Assembly (NCBI GenBank): GCA_030065235.1
Contig: JASJDC010000005.1
Location: 248,001 to 312,000 of the forward strand
Direction: 5' to 3'
DNA from: Alphaproteobacteria bacterium
GTDB lineage: Bacteria > Pseudomonadota > Alphaproteobacteria > UBA8366 > Aestuariispiraceae
DNA length: 64,000 nucleotides
Shown: piece after piece, positions 53,242 to 60,590 of the stretch
Position numbering within the stretch: the first letter of the stretch is position 1
Layout: each line of letters begins with the position of its first letter
Translations under genes and position numbers: made by a program
The notes under the pieces: generated by a model
What the model was told of the DNA's origin: nothing
Databases searched by the model: none
What the model saw: only the letters and a program-made list of their open reading frames with translations

Positions 53242-53649
53242 TCAGACCAAATCGTCCAGGTCCAGATCCAAGGCCCGGGCGAGGGCGGACAAGACCTTGG
53301 TCGAGCCGGTGCGCTTGCCGGTTTCAATCTGCGACAGATAGATCGGATTGATATCGACGGCGGCGGCCAAGGCCTTCTGCGTCATCCCGCGATATTCGCG
53401 GAAGACCTTGAGCGGACGCTCGCCCGCCAGCAGCCGGTCAACGACATCGGCGGGAAACGTTTCCTCATTCGCCGCAATGGCCAGATCATACAGCGCCTCG
53501 TCGGACAGGGCCGCCTCCGCCAGGCTTGCATCCGCCGGGGCCGCATCAGAGCGCGCCGCGCCGCCCGCCAGCCGTTGATAGTCGGGCCAGGGGATCACGG
53601 CGAAGGCCGGTTGGCCGTCGGCCCCGTGGATGATTTGCAATTTGCTCAT
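53242..53649 (-). CDS. Xre-family antitoxin
   Basis: 135 residues. N-terminal region (PAFAVIPWPDYQRLAGG) as in RelB/Phd-like partners of RelE toxins, a Ala-rich linker, and a C-terminal Xre HTH (VFREYRGMTQKALAAAVDINPIYLSQIETGKRTGSTKVLSALARAL). It is downstream of the toxin gene by 9 nt and probably represses the pair. Confidence 0.82.
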   Translation of the reverse strand: MSKLQIIHGADGQPAFAVIPWPDYQRLAGGAARSDAAPADASLAEAALSDEALYDLAIAANEETFPADVVDRLLAGERPLKVFREYRGMTQKALAAAVDINPIYLSQIETGKRTGSTKVLSALARALDLDLDDLV

Positions 53650-53658
53650 GATCGCCTC

Positions 53659-53916
53659 CTAGCTGTAAATGTCGCCGCGCGGCCCGACCCGCAGAATGTC
53701 GATCACCCGGATCGCATCGTCCCGATTGTAGATCGCGCGGTACTCGCCGATGCGCAGCCGAAAACCGGGGCGGCCTTTCAACGGCTTGGCGTCGATATCG
53801 GCGCGGTTTGGGTCTGCCGCCAATTTGTTCAGCTCGGCGCGAATGCGTTGGGCCTGTTTGGCCGGAATCTTCCGCAAGGCTTTCAGCGCCGATTTCTGAA
53901 TAGTCAGTCTATACAT
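53659..53916 (-). CDS. RelE/ParE-superfamily toxin
   Basis: 85 residues from the ATG at 53,916. RelE-like mRNA interferase fold: YRLTIQKSALKALRKIPAKQAQRIRAELNKLA, LKGRPGFRLRIGEYRAIYNRDDAIRVIDILRVGPRGDIY. Conserved basic residues and the Arg/Tyr region in the beta-strand core are present. Gene order is toxin-antitoxin as in HigBA types. Confidence 0.85.
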   Translation of the reverse strand: MYRLTIQKSALKALRKIPAKQAQRIRAELNKLAADPNRADIDAKPLKGRPGFRLRIGEYRAIYNRDDAIRVIDILRVGPRGDIYS

Positions 53917-53942
53917 CGTCTCGCCCTTTCGACAATTCAGAA

Positions 53943-54019
53943 TATAGCGCTGCGCTTTATAGATATCGAGCAAAAAGCTAAGTTTTTCGCGAAGAAAATA
54001 AAGCGATGTGCTTTATTTT
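53943..54019. promoter_or_regulatory. AT-rich operator of the toxin-antitoxin pair
   Basis: The 128-bp gap between the toxin and the primase gene is strikingly AT-rich. It holds a perfect 10-bp palindrome AAAATAAAGC (53,995-54,004) and GCTTTATTTT (54,010-54,019) with GATGT in the centre, and a related TATAGCGC-T-GCGCTTTATA site at 53,943-53,962. Likely antitoxin binding sites that also cover the primase promoter. Confidence 0.55.
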
Positions 54020-54044
54020 TGCTTGACCGCGACGGGGCGGGGGC

Positions 54045-55070
54045 ATGAGCGCGGCGGGCCGAGATCGGGCGTTCCGCGAGGCGGTCCGGGCGCGCACGTC
54101 TCTGGTCTCGTTGATCGGCGCGGATGTGGCGTTGAAGCGGCGGGGGCGCGAGCATTGGGCCTGCTGCCCGTTCCATTCGGAAAAGACCGCTTCCTTCTCG
54201 GTCAGCGAGGAGAAAGGCTTCGCCCATTGCTTCGGCTGCGGCTTTCATGGCGACGCGTTCGATTATGTGATGGAACGCACGGGCTGCGATTTCCCGACGG
54301 CTTTGGAGGATCTGGCGATCCGCGCGGGTCTGCGGCCGGATCGCGACGGCCGGGTGCGGCCGAAGGCCAAACCCGTCGCGCGGCTGAGCGCCGAGCAGCT
54401 GGCGCAACAGTCGGCCGAGGCGATCCGGCGCGCCGCCGAGATTTGGCGCGCGAGCCGTCCCGTTGGCGGCACGCTGGTCGAGACCTACCTCCGGTCGCGC
54501 GGGATCGAGCCCGCCGCGATCCCCGGCTGGCCCTTGCCGACGCTGCGGTTCCATCCCGGCCTCGACCATTGGGTGGAGACGCGCGAGGCGAAAAAGGCCT
54601 GGCGGTTCCTGGGCGCGTTCCCGGCGATGATCGCTTTCGTGCAGCGCCCGGACAAGAGCTTCGCGGGCGTGCATCGCACCTGGCTGCGCGCCGATGGCGC
54701 GGGCAAGGCGGCCTCGCCGAGCGCGAAGAAAATGTTGGGCGATACCTATGGCGGCGCGCTGCGCCTCTGCCCGGCGGCGTCGGAGTTGGCGGTCGCCGAG
54801 GGGATCGAGACGGCGCTGTCGGTGCGCATGGCGACCGGGCTGCCGGTCTGGGCGGCGCTGTCGGAGGGGAACCTGGGCGCGGCGCTGCCGCCGATCTGCC
54901 GGCGGGTCATCCTCTGCGCCGACAATGACACGAAGGACAAAAAGACCACGGCCAACCGGCTGGAAAAATCGCGTGCGGCCCACGCCGCGCGCGGCTGCAC
55001 CGTCAGCCTCTGCCGCCCGCCCGAGGGCATGGACTTTAACGACCTGCTGCTGCGGGGGGCGGTGGTGTGA
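54045..55070 (+). CDS. Phage DNA primase (CHC2 zinc finger + Toprim)
   Basis: 341 residues. CHC2-type zinc finger CCPFHSEKTASF...CFGCGFHGDAFDYVMERTG near residues 35-75, linker, and a Toprim domain (AVAEGIETALSVRMATG, RRVILCADNDTKDKK) near 240-310. Lays primers for phage DNA replication; no helicase domain, so it probably works with the P4-type protein encoded downstream. First gene of the replication block. Confidence 0.88.
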   Translation: MSAAGRDRAFREAVRARTSLVSLIGADVALKRRGREHWACCPFHSEKTASFSVSEEKGFAHCFGCGFHGDAFDYVMERTGCDFPTALEDLAIRAGLRPDRDGRVRPKAKPVARLSAEQLAQQSAEAIRRAAEIWRASRPVGGTLVETYLRSRGIEPAAIPGWPLPTLRFHPGLDHWVETREAKKAWRFLGAFPAMIAFVQRPDKSFAGVHRTWLRADGAGKAASPSAKKMLGDTYGGALRLCPAASELAVAEGIETALSVRMATGLPVWAALSEGNLGAALPPICRRVILCADNDTKDKKTTANRLEKSRAAHAARGCTVSLCRPPEGMDFNDLLLRGAVV

Positions 55071-55072
55071 TG

Positions 55073-55768
55073 TTAGCCGGAACGCTCCGCCTTGACTTGA
55101 TCAAAGAGGCTTTCGTGGGCTTTGAGTTCGCCGGGAAGGGTGAACAAGTATTCCAAGATCAATTCCGTGATCGAGTAAACGGCGTTGGCGTAATTCTGGC
55201 TGGATGTGTCTATCACGTGTGCAGCGTCGTTCCCGTCCAATCTAACTTTGTGTGCTGCATCTACCAATTCATCGCTAAGTCTACCCATTTCGGCCAGTTT
55301 CTTAATGCGCGGATACAATTTCTCTTTTTGTCCCAGGTCAGGAAACTGGATTTTAAGGCCAATTTCCAGCGCTCGCCGAAACATGACCACCGCAGAGTCA
55401 AGATTACTACGACGAAGGTTGTCGATGGCTTCTTTAAATGCGTTCTCTACTTGTGGCGGAAGATGTCTGGGTGCGTCCTGCGTCTGAATTGGACTCGTGT
55501 ACTCGATCGCGGCCTCCGCCATGACAGGCAAAGTGGGCCTAGATTGTCCGCCAAATATGTTGGAAATGCCCACAGCAAAGATGCGTCGGCAAACATTGCA
55601 AATAGCAGGCACCTCAATGTGTCGCGGGCCGTTAGGCGGACGGAAATCTACGCTCCTTCCGTAGAAGTATACGGGGTCCTTCAATCCAACACAGAGCACC
55701 TTAATTCCCGCGTTCACAGTGCCGCATCGAGGACAGGTGACCTCTTTATCAATTATCTCAATATCCAT
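55073..55768 (-). CDS. DUF4145 protein inserted against the replication operon
   Basis: 231 residues from the ATG at 55,768. N-terminal zinc ribbon (CPRCGTVN ... CNVCRRIFA) and a C-terminal DUF4145 domain (NLDSAVVMFRRALEIGLKIQF, VDAAHKVRLDGNDAAHV). DUF4145 is often found in or beside anti-phage restriction and defence genes, but its role is unknown. The coding sequence is clearly lower in GC than its neighbours and runs opposite to them: a separately acquired cargo gene. Confidence 0.8.
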   Translation of the reverse strand: MDIEIIDKEVTCPRCGTVNAGIKVLCVGLKDPVYFYGRSVDFRPPNGPRHIEVPAICNVCRRIFAVGISNIFGGQSRPTLPVMAEAAIEYTSPIQTQDAPRHLPPQVENAFKEAIDNLRRSNLDSAVVMFRRALEIGLKIQFPDLGQKEKLYPRIKKLAEMGRLSDELVDAAHKVRLDGNDAAHVIDTSSQNYANAVYSITELILEYLFTLPGELKAHESLFDQVKAERSG

Positions 55769-55917
55769 ATCATCCCAAAGCGGCTCGGATTCTCCGCGAT
55801 TCTCGGTCCGTTCAGTTGCGCTAGACTGTGTGCAGCCTACCAGCAAAACTCCTCATCTTGTCCTTGTAATCGCATTTCAGAGGGATGTCGTCCAGGCGGC
55901 TGCTCCGGGGACGCGCC

Positions 55918-56553
55918 ATGACTGCCAATGCAGCGCGGGCGGGGAGCGTCGGGCGGGCCGATCCGGACCGACATCCCGATGATTTCTACCGGACCGAGGC
56001 CTATGCGACGCGCGCGCTGATCCGGGGATTGGCGCAGGCCGGGATCCGGTTGGACGGCGTGATCGTGGATCCGGCCTGCGGCGATGGGGCGATCCTGGAG
56101 GCGGCGGCGGGCTGCGGCGTCGCGATGCTGGGCTCCGATCTGGTCTTTCGCGGCGTCGGAACGGGCGGCGTCGATTTTCTGGCCGATGATTGGCGGCGCG
56201 CGGCGGGGTTCAAGCCGCCGGATTGGGTCATCATGAACCCGCCCTATCGCAATGGCCTGCCGCTGCGATTTCTGGACAAGGCCCTGCGCGAGGCCAAGCG
56301 CGGCGTCGCCATTCTGGTCGGCTTCAATTGGATGGCGGCCGAGGGCAAGAACGACAAGCCGGTCTCGCGGCAGGTCTTTATCGAAGACCCGCGCCTGGCC
56401 CTGAAAATCCCGGTCGGGCGCATGTCCTATCTGCCGCCCGAGAAGGACAAGGGCGTGAAGGGCTTCAAGGATTTCGAGTGGCTGGTCTTCCTGCAGGCCA
56501 AGCGCGAACCGGGCTTCACGCAACGCCACTACACGCGGCTGGACGGATCATGA
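55918..56553 (+). CDS. DNA adenine methyltransferase (N6-MTase)
   Basis: 211 residues from the ATG at 55,918 (a start at 55,885 is equally possible). SAM motif I VIVDPACGDGAILEAA near residue 50 and catalytic NPPY in WVIMNPPYRNGLPLRFLDKAL near 95. A lone methyltransferase of a temperate phage, no restriction partner seen. Ends with an ATGA overlap to the next small frame. Confidence 0.82.
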   Translation: MTANAARAGSVGRADPDRHPDDFYRTEAYATRALIRGLAQAGIRLDGVIVDPACGDGAILEAAAGCGVAMLGSDLVFRGVGTGGVDFLADDWRRAAGFKPPDWVIMNPPYRNGLPLRFLDKALREAKRGVAILVGFNWMAAEGKNDKPVSRQVFIEDPRLALKIPVGRMSYLPPEKDKGVKGFKDFEWLVFLQAKREPGFTQRHYTRLDGS

Positions 56554-56624
56554 CCCGGCCGGAAGCGAGCGCCGAGAAATCGCCGCAGACGCGCGCAGCG
56601 GTCCCTTCGGGTGGTGAGTCGTGA
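56550..56624 (+). CDS. 24-residue coupled peptide
   Basis: Starts in the methyltransferase stop (ATGA) and stops in the next start (GTGA). The peptide has the PQ-RA--PS-G pattern also found at the start of the 57,550 gene, and their DNA is similar over ~35 bases. May be a duplicated leader rather than a functional protein. Confidence 0.25.
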   Translation: MTRPEASAEKSPQTRAAVPSGGES

Positions 56625-57553
56625 GGAACGTTAAATCTTATAGCGGGGGGAAGGACAGCACCGCTATGTACCTGCTCGCCCTGGAGCAAGGGCGCGAATT
56701 CCTGCCGGTGTTTGCGGATACCGGAAACGAGCATGAACTCACCCTGGACTATGTCCGACAGCTGCCGGCCAAGACGGGCGGGCCGGAGATTCGGTGGGTC
56801 AAGGCTGATTTCTCCGAAGACATCGCGCGCAAGCGCAAGTTCGTTGCCGCGACGTGGCCGGAGAAGGGGGTGCCGCAGGACCGAGTGAATCGCGCCTTGG
56901 TGGTGCTGCAGCCGACCGGCGTCCCGTTCCTTGATCTGTGCTTGTTGAAAGGCCGGTTTCCCAGCACGCGCGCGCGATTCTGCTCTTCGGAACTGAAACA
57001 TATTCCGATCTTCGAGCAAGTGATCAATCCACTCTTGGAAGCCGGCGAGACGGTCGTATCCTGGCAAGGGGTCCGGGCTGAGGAGAGCGCGCGGCGCGCG
57101 GCGTTGCCGAAACTGGAGCGGTTGGGCGGCGGTTTGTTCAATTGGCGTCCGTTGCTTCATTGGACCTGGCAAGACGTTTTCGACATCCATCGCCGCCATG
57201 GTGTTGAGCCGAACCCGCTTTACACGATGGGTGCGGGGCGCGTCGGCTGTATGCCCTGCATCCATGCGCGCAAGGACGAAATCGCCAATATCGGCGCGCG
57301 GTTCCCGGAGCATGTCGCGCGGATCGCCGAATGGGAACGACTGGTCGGCGAGGCATCCAAACGCGGGATTTCCTCTTTCTTCGCGCATGACAAGACGCCG
57401 GGTGATCATCAGGGCCGCGTCGATATCCCGATGCCAGGGATTCATGAGGTGGTGGAATGGGCGAAAACGTCCAGAGGCGGCCGGCAGTACGACGCGTTGC
57501 GGGCGCTGATCGACCCGCCGAAATGCTCGTCGCTTTATGGGTTGTGTGAGTGA
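56621..57553 (+). CDS. PAPS-reductase-like PP-loop protein
   Basis: 310 residues from the GTG at 56,621. PP-loop ATP-binding motif SYSGGKDSTAMYLLAL at the start, and cysteines in RFCSSELKHIPIF and VGCMPCIHARKD. Such phage-encoded phosphoadenosine-phosphosulfate-reductase-like proteins are common next to methyltransferases; related DndC proteins take part in DNA sulfur modification. The reaction here is unknown. Confidence 0.78.
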   Translation: MRNVKSYSGGKDSTAMYLLALEQGREFLPVFADTGNEHELTLDYVRQLPAKTGGPEIRWVKADFSEDIARKRKFVAATWPEKGVPQDRVNRALVVLQPTGVPFLDLCLLKGRFPSTRARFCSSELKHIPIFEQVINPLLEAGETVVSWQGVRAEESARRAALPKLERLGGGLFNWRPLLHWTWQDVFDIHRRHGVEPNPLYTMGAGRVGCMPCIHARKDEIANIGARFPEHVARIAEWERLVGEASKRGISSFFAHDKTPGDHQGRVDIPMPGIHEVVEWAKTSRGGRQYDALRALIDPPKCSSLYGLCE

Positions 57554-57909
57554 GAGCGGCCGATATGACGTTCACTGAAAGACCGCCGCAGGAGCGCGCA
57601 ACCGCCCCTTCGGATGGTGCGGGTGCGGACGGGGGCGTTGAGGGCGGCCCCGAAGCATTCAACGCGACGCGTTCGAACGCTTCCGCGCATCTCGACCCCG
57701 ACGGGCGGTTTATCCATCTCTGCGCGCATCCGGGCTGCGATTCTTGGGGCCTGTTCGGGCTCGGCGTCTCGATGCTGTCGGGCGTGTTCGGGCGCTGGTT
57801 CTGCGCGGCGCATATCGACGCGGCTTTGGCGGGACGTGCTGATCAGGGGCGCGGCGGCCCGCCAGGCGGGCGGCCGGCGGATGCGCAGGGGCAAGGACGG
57901 TTGCTGTGA
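57550..57909 (+). CDS. Phage zinc-finger-like protein
   Basis: 119 residues (114 from the ATG at 57,565). Conserved part FIHLCAHPGCDSWGLFGLG...GRWFCAAH has a CxxxxC...CxxH zinc-binding look. The tail is Gly/Arg/Pro-rich. Start overlaps the PAPS-like stop. Family unnamed. Confidence 0.5.
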   Translation: MRAADMTFTERPPQERATAPSDGAGADGGVEGGPEAFNATRSNASAHLDPDGRFIHLCAHPGCDSWGLFGLGVSMLSGVFGRWFCAAHIDAALAGRADQGRGGPPGGRPADAQGQGRLL

Positions 57910-59513
57910 GCGACGAGGGGGTGGAAGGCGGCGCGCCGGAGCCGGGACCGGAGCCTGGTTCCGCTCCAGGGGCGGAGGCGATCCGGGGCATCGTCTCTCA
58001 GGCCCAGGTCGTGCGGTTTCCCGGCGGCGGCGATGGCGGCGGCCCAGGCGGCGGCGCGGGAAGCGGGGGCGAAGACATCAATCTCGCGCTGGCGGAGAAG
58101 GAACGGAATGATATCGGCAACGCCGAGCGGTTTCTGGCCCGGCATGGCGATGCGCTGCTGCATGTGCGCGAGGTCGGCTGGCACCATTGGACCGGCGCGC
58201 GCTGGAGCCCGGACGGCGCGGATGAGGCGGTCAAGACCAAGACCCATGAAACCGCGCGCTCGATCATGGAGGAATTGGCGGCCCTGCAGAAGCGCGGCCG
58301 GCCCGACAAGGTCCCGCCAGGCGATTGGGAAGAACGCCTGGAAAAACTCCTGAACTGGTCGATCCGGTCGGGCGACAGGGGCAAGCTGGAGGCGATGGCG
58401 GCGGAGGCCGCGCCCTATCTGTCCGTCCCGCCGGAGGCCATGGATTCGGACCCGTTCCTGCTGAACCTGGCGAACGGGACGCTGCGGCTGGAAGGGGCGT
58501 GTGACGCGCTTCGGCCGCACAATCCGAATGACCGATTGGCCAAGATCATGGATGTGGGTTTCGACCCGGAAGCGGTCTGCCCAGAGTTCGATCGGTTCTT
58601 GGCGCGGGTGCAGCCGGACCCGGACATTCGCGCGTTCCTGCAGGTCTGGACCGGCTATTGCCTGACCGGGGCCACGGGCGAGCAGAAACTGGTTTTCAAC
58701 TTTGGCGAGGGCGGCAACGGCAAGTCGGTGTTTGTCGATTTGATCGCCAAGATGATGGGGCCGTATGCGGTCTCGCTGCCCTTCGCCTCGCTTGTGCGCG
58801 ACGATCGCAAGCGCGGGGCCGAGGCGACGCCGGATCTGGCGCGGCTGCCGGGCGCTCGGATGGTGCGGGCGTCGGAGCCGGAGAAGGGCGCGCGATTCGC
58901 AGAGGCCGCGATCAAGGCGATCACCGGCGGCGAGGAAATCACCGTCCGGCATCTCAATCACGGGTTTTTCGATTTCGTTCCGACCTTCAAGCTGACGCTC
59001 AGCGGCAACCACAAGCCGTCGATACGCGGACAGGACCGGGGCATTTGGCGGCGATTTTTGCTGGTGCCGTGGGATGTGAACCTGCCGGAGGAGGAACAGG
59101 ACACGGACCTGCCGGCGAAACTCTGGGCCGAACGGTCGGGCGTGCTGAACTGGATGCTCGACGGCGCGCGGATCTGGCTGGAGCGCGGTCTGGTTGTGCC
59201 GGCGGCGGTGATGGACGCCACGAATGAGTATCGCGCCGATTCGGACCCGCTCGGCCGGTTCATCGCGGAATGTCTGGAGACGGCGTCGGGCCAGACCGTC
59301 CAGGCGGCGCTGATGTATGACGCCTACAAGGCTTGGTGCTCGGCCAATGCGGAGCGGGCCTGGTCGATGACGGCGTTCGGCCGCGCCATGCCCGAGCGTG
59401 GTGTGGAGAAGTCGGACGGGCGTATACGGGTCTATCTGAATGTGCGGTTGGTGAATGTGCCGGAAGGGGACCGTGACCCGCCGCCGGCGGACGGGCCGGA
59501 GGATTATGGCTAA
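57906..59513 (+). CDS. P4-type primase/helicase (D5-like superfamily 3)
   Basis: 535 residues from the GTG at 57,906. After a Gly/Pro-rich start, a D5 N-terminal domain and a superfamily-3 helicase: Walker A NFGEGGNGKSVFVDLI near residues 266-281, Walker B-like ARMVRASEPEKGARF, sensor TLSGNHKPSIRGQDRGIWRR. Related to the alpha protein of satellite phage P4, which binds iterons at its origin and unwinds DNA. Directly upstream of the repeat cluster at 59,513. Confidence 0.88.
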   Translation: MSDEGVEGGAPEPGPEPGSAPGAEAIRGIVSQAQVVRFPGGGDGGGPGGGAGSGGEDINLALAEKERNDIGNAERFLARHGDALLHVREVGWHHWTGARWSPDGADEAVKTKTHETARSIMEELAALQKRGRPDKVPPGDWEERLEKLLNWSIRSGDRGKLEAMAAEAAPYLSVPPEAMDSDPFLLNLANGTLRLEGACDALRPHNPNDRLAKIMDVGFDPEAVCPEFDRFLARVQPDPDIRAFLQVWTGYCLTGATGEQKLVFNFGEGGNGKSVFVDLIAKMMGPYAVSLPFASLVRDDRKRGAEATPDLARLPGARMVRASEPEKGARFAEAAIKAITGGEEITVRHLNHGFFDFVPTFKLTLSGNHKPSIRGQDRGIWRRFLLVPWDVNLPEEEQDTDLPAKLWAERSGVLNWMLDGARIWLERGLVVPAAVMDATNEYRADSDPLGRFIAECLETASGQTVQAALMYDAYKAWCSANAERAWSMTAFGRAMPERGVEKSDGRIRVYLNVRLVNVPEGDRDPPPADGPEDYG

Positions 59514-59751
59514 ACCCTCGCAACCCTCGCAAACCCTCGCACGAAATCGCCCAGGCGGAGCGCCGGTTTGCGAGGGTTGCGAGGGTTGCGAGGGTTTTTC
59601 CGGCCCTCGCGCATGTAGGCGCGCGCGCATGCGCGTGGACCTGACATAACTATCGCAACCCTCGCAGGTGATGAATAAGATGTTGAAAACAATAAAGAAT
59701 GTGAAACACAAACCCTCGCGCCAAACCCTCGCGAACCCTCGCAACCCTCGC
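59513..59751. repeat. Iteron-like cluster: 11 copies of AACCCTCGC around an AT-rich stretch (candidate origin)
   Basis: Direct copies at 59,513, 59,522, 59,532, 59,657, 59,711, 59,724, 59,734 and 59,743; inverted copies (GCGAGGGTT) at 59,570, 59,579 and 59,588. Spacing is 9-11 bp inside each group. Positions 59,666-59,712 are AT-rich, unusual in this GC-rich region. The first two groups can pair into a long hairpin followed by TTTTT, so a terminator role for that part is an alternative. Iterons plus an AT-rich melt zone next to a P4-type helicase resemble a phage replication origin. Confidence 0.6.
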
Positions 59752-59754
59752 AGG

Positions 59755-60303
59755 GTGATTGATGTCGAGAGATTGCTCGAATGGACCTATCAGGATCAGG
59801 CGGCGGATGCGGTGGCGCGGCGGGAGTCGGCGTTGGCCGCGCCGGCGGGGGCGCGCAGCTGCTTGGTCGCGGTCGAGCGTCAGGGTATGTTGGGGGTGCG
59901 GATCGATTGTGCAGGTGCGGGCATGATGCACGCCCCTGGCGCACATCCCGATGCGGAGGCGGTGCATGAGGCGCTCTGTCGGCTAAAGCCTTTATGGATC
60001 GGACTGCTGATCGATTACGGGAAGTCCGGGGCCGCGCCGGATTGGATGCCGGGGGCGACGCCCAGGCCGGAGCCGATCCTGCGCTCGAATGGCAAGCCGC
60101 AGGTGGAATACTACGACCGCCCCGCCTGTCGGCGTCCCGCCTATTGCCCGCTGCGCTACAACCCGGAGCCGGAGCACCTGGCCTTCGCCCGTGAAATCTA
60201 TGCAGAGTGGTGGTCGGCGCTGGCGGCGCTGGCCGAGTCCTTGCCGGTATTGGCCATGCATGAGGTGACCGGCCCGAGCGCGCCGCGCGCGCCGTGGTTG
60301 TGA
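59755..60303 (+). CDS. Hypothetical phage protein
   Basis: 182 residues from the GTG at 59,755, right after the last iteron; upstream in-frame ATGs would put the repeats inside the coding region. Sequence VERLLEWTYQDQAADAVARRESALAA, then a Cys-rich end (YDRPACRRPAYCPLRYNPEP) with no known domain. Last gene before the terminator at 60,359. Confidence 0.55.
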   Translation: MIDVERLLEWTYQDQAADAVARRESALAAPAGARSCLVAVERQGMLGVRIDCAGAGMMHAPGAHPDAEAVHEALCRLKPLWIGLLIDYGKSGAAPDWMPGATPRPEPILRSNGKPQVEYYDRPACRRPAYCPLRYNPEPEHLAFAREIYAEWWSALAALAESLPVLAMHEVTGPSAPRAPWL

Positions 60304-60358
60304 CGGGCTGTTGACAGGCGGGGAATTTCTTGCCAACGTAGCCGCACCCACAAAAAGG

Positions 60359-60393
60359 CTCGCACCCGGAAACGGCGCGCGGGCCTTTTTCTT
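60359..60393 (+). terminator. Intrinsic terminator of the replication operon
   Basis: GGCTCGC with GCGGGCC (one G-T pair) enclosing an inner CCG-GAAA-CGG hairpin, followed by TTTTTCTTTT. A TTGACA at 60,311 with a poor -10 lies upstream and could start a short RNA ending here. Confidence 0.6.
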
Positions 60394-60521
60394 TTCCGAA
60401 CTCGTCGCGCCACGCGCGAGACCGCCGCCTCATCGTGGCGGAAAAAAAGGTACTTCCCGCCCAAAACCGAACACGGGTGGCGCGGGCGCGGGAGTTCGGT
60501 AGTTTTTTGAGATTCAAACGA

Positions 60522-60569
60522 GGTTGACGGCGGTTGACTCGGTTGACGCTGGCCTGGGCCAGGGTTGAC
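60522..60569 (+). repeat. Four direct GGTTGAC repeats upstream of the ParB-methyltransferase gene
   Basis: GGTTGAC at 60,522, 60,532, 60,541 and 60,563: intervals 10, 9 and 22 bp, about one, one and two helical turns, so all face one side of the DNA. The last copy ends 21 nt before the ATG. Likely a regulator binding site. Confidence 0.65.
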
Positions 60570-60590
60570 CGAGCGCGTCGGGGTGCGGCT

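Noticed and set aside
57843-59744. 633-residue reverse-strand reading frame
   Set aside because: It is the antisense of the P4-type helicase gene, with arginine/histidine-rich composition and no domain; high GC produces long shadows.
59513-59751. CRISPR array
   Set aside because: Units are 9 bp, occur in both orientations and have no spacer-repeat structure of CRISPR size; no cas genes nearby.
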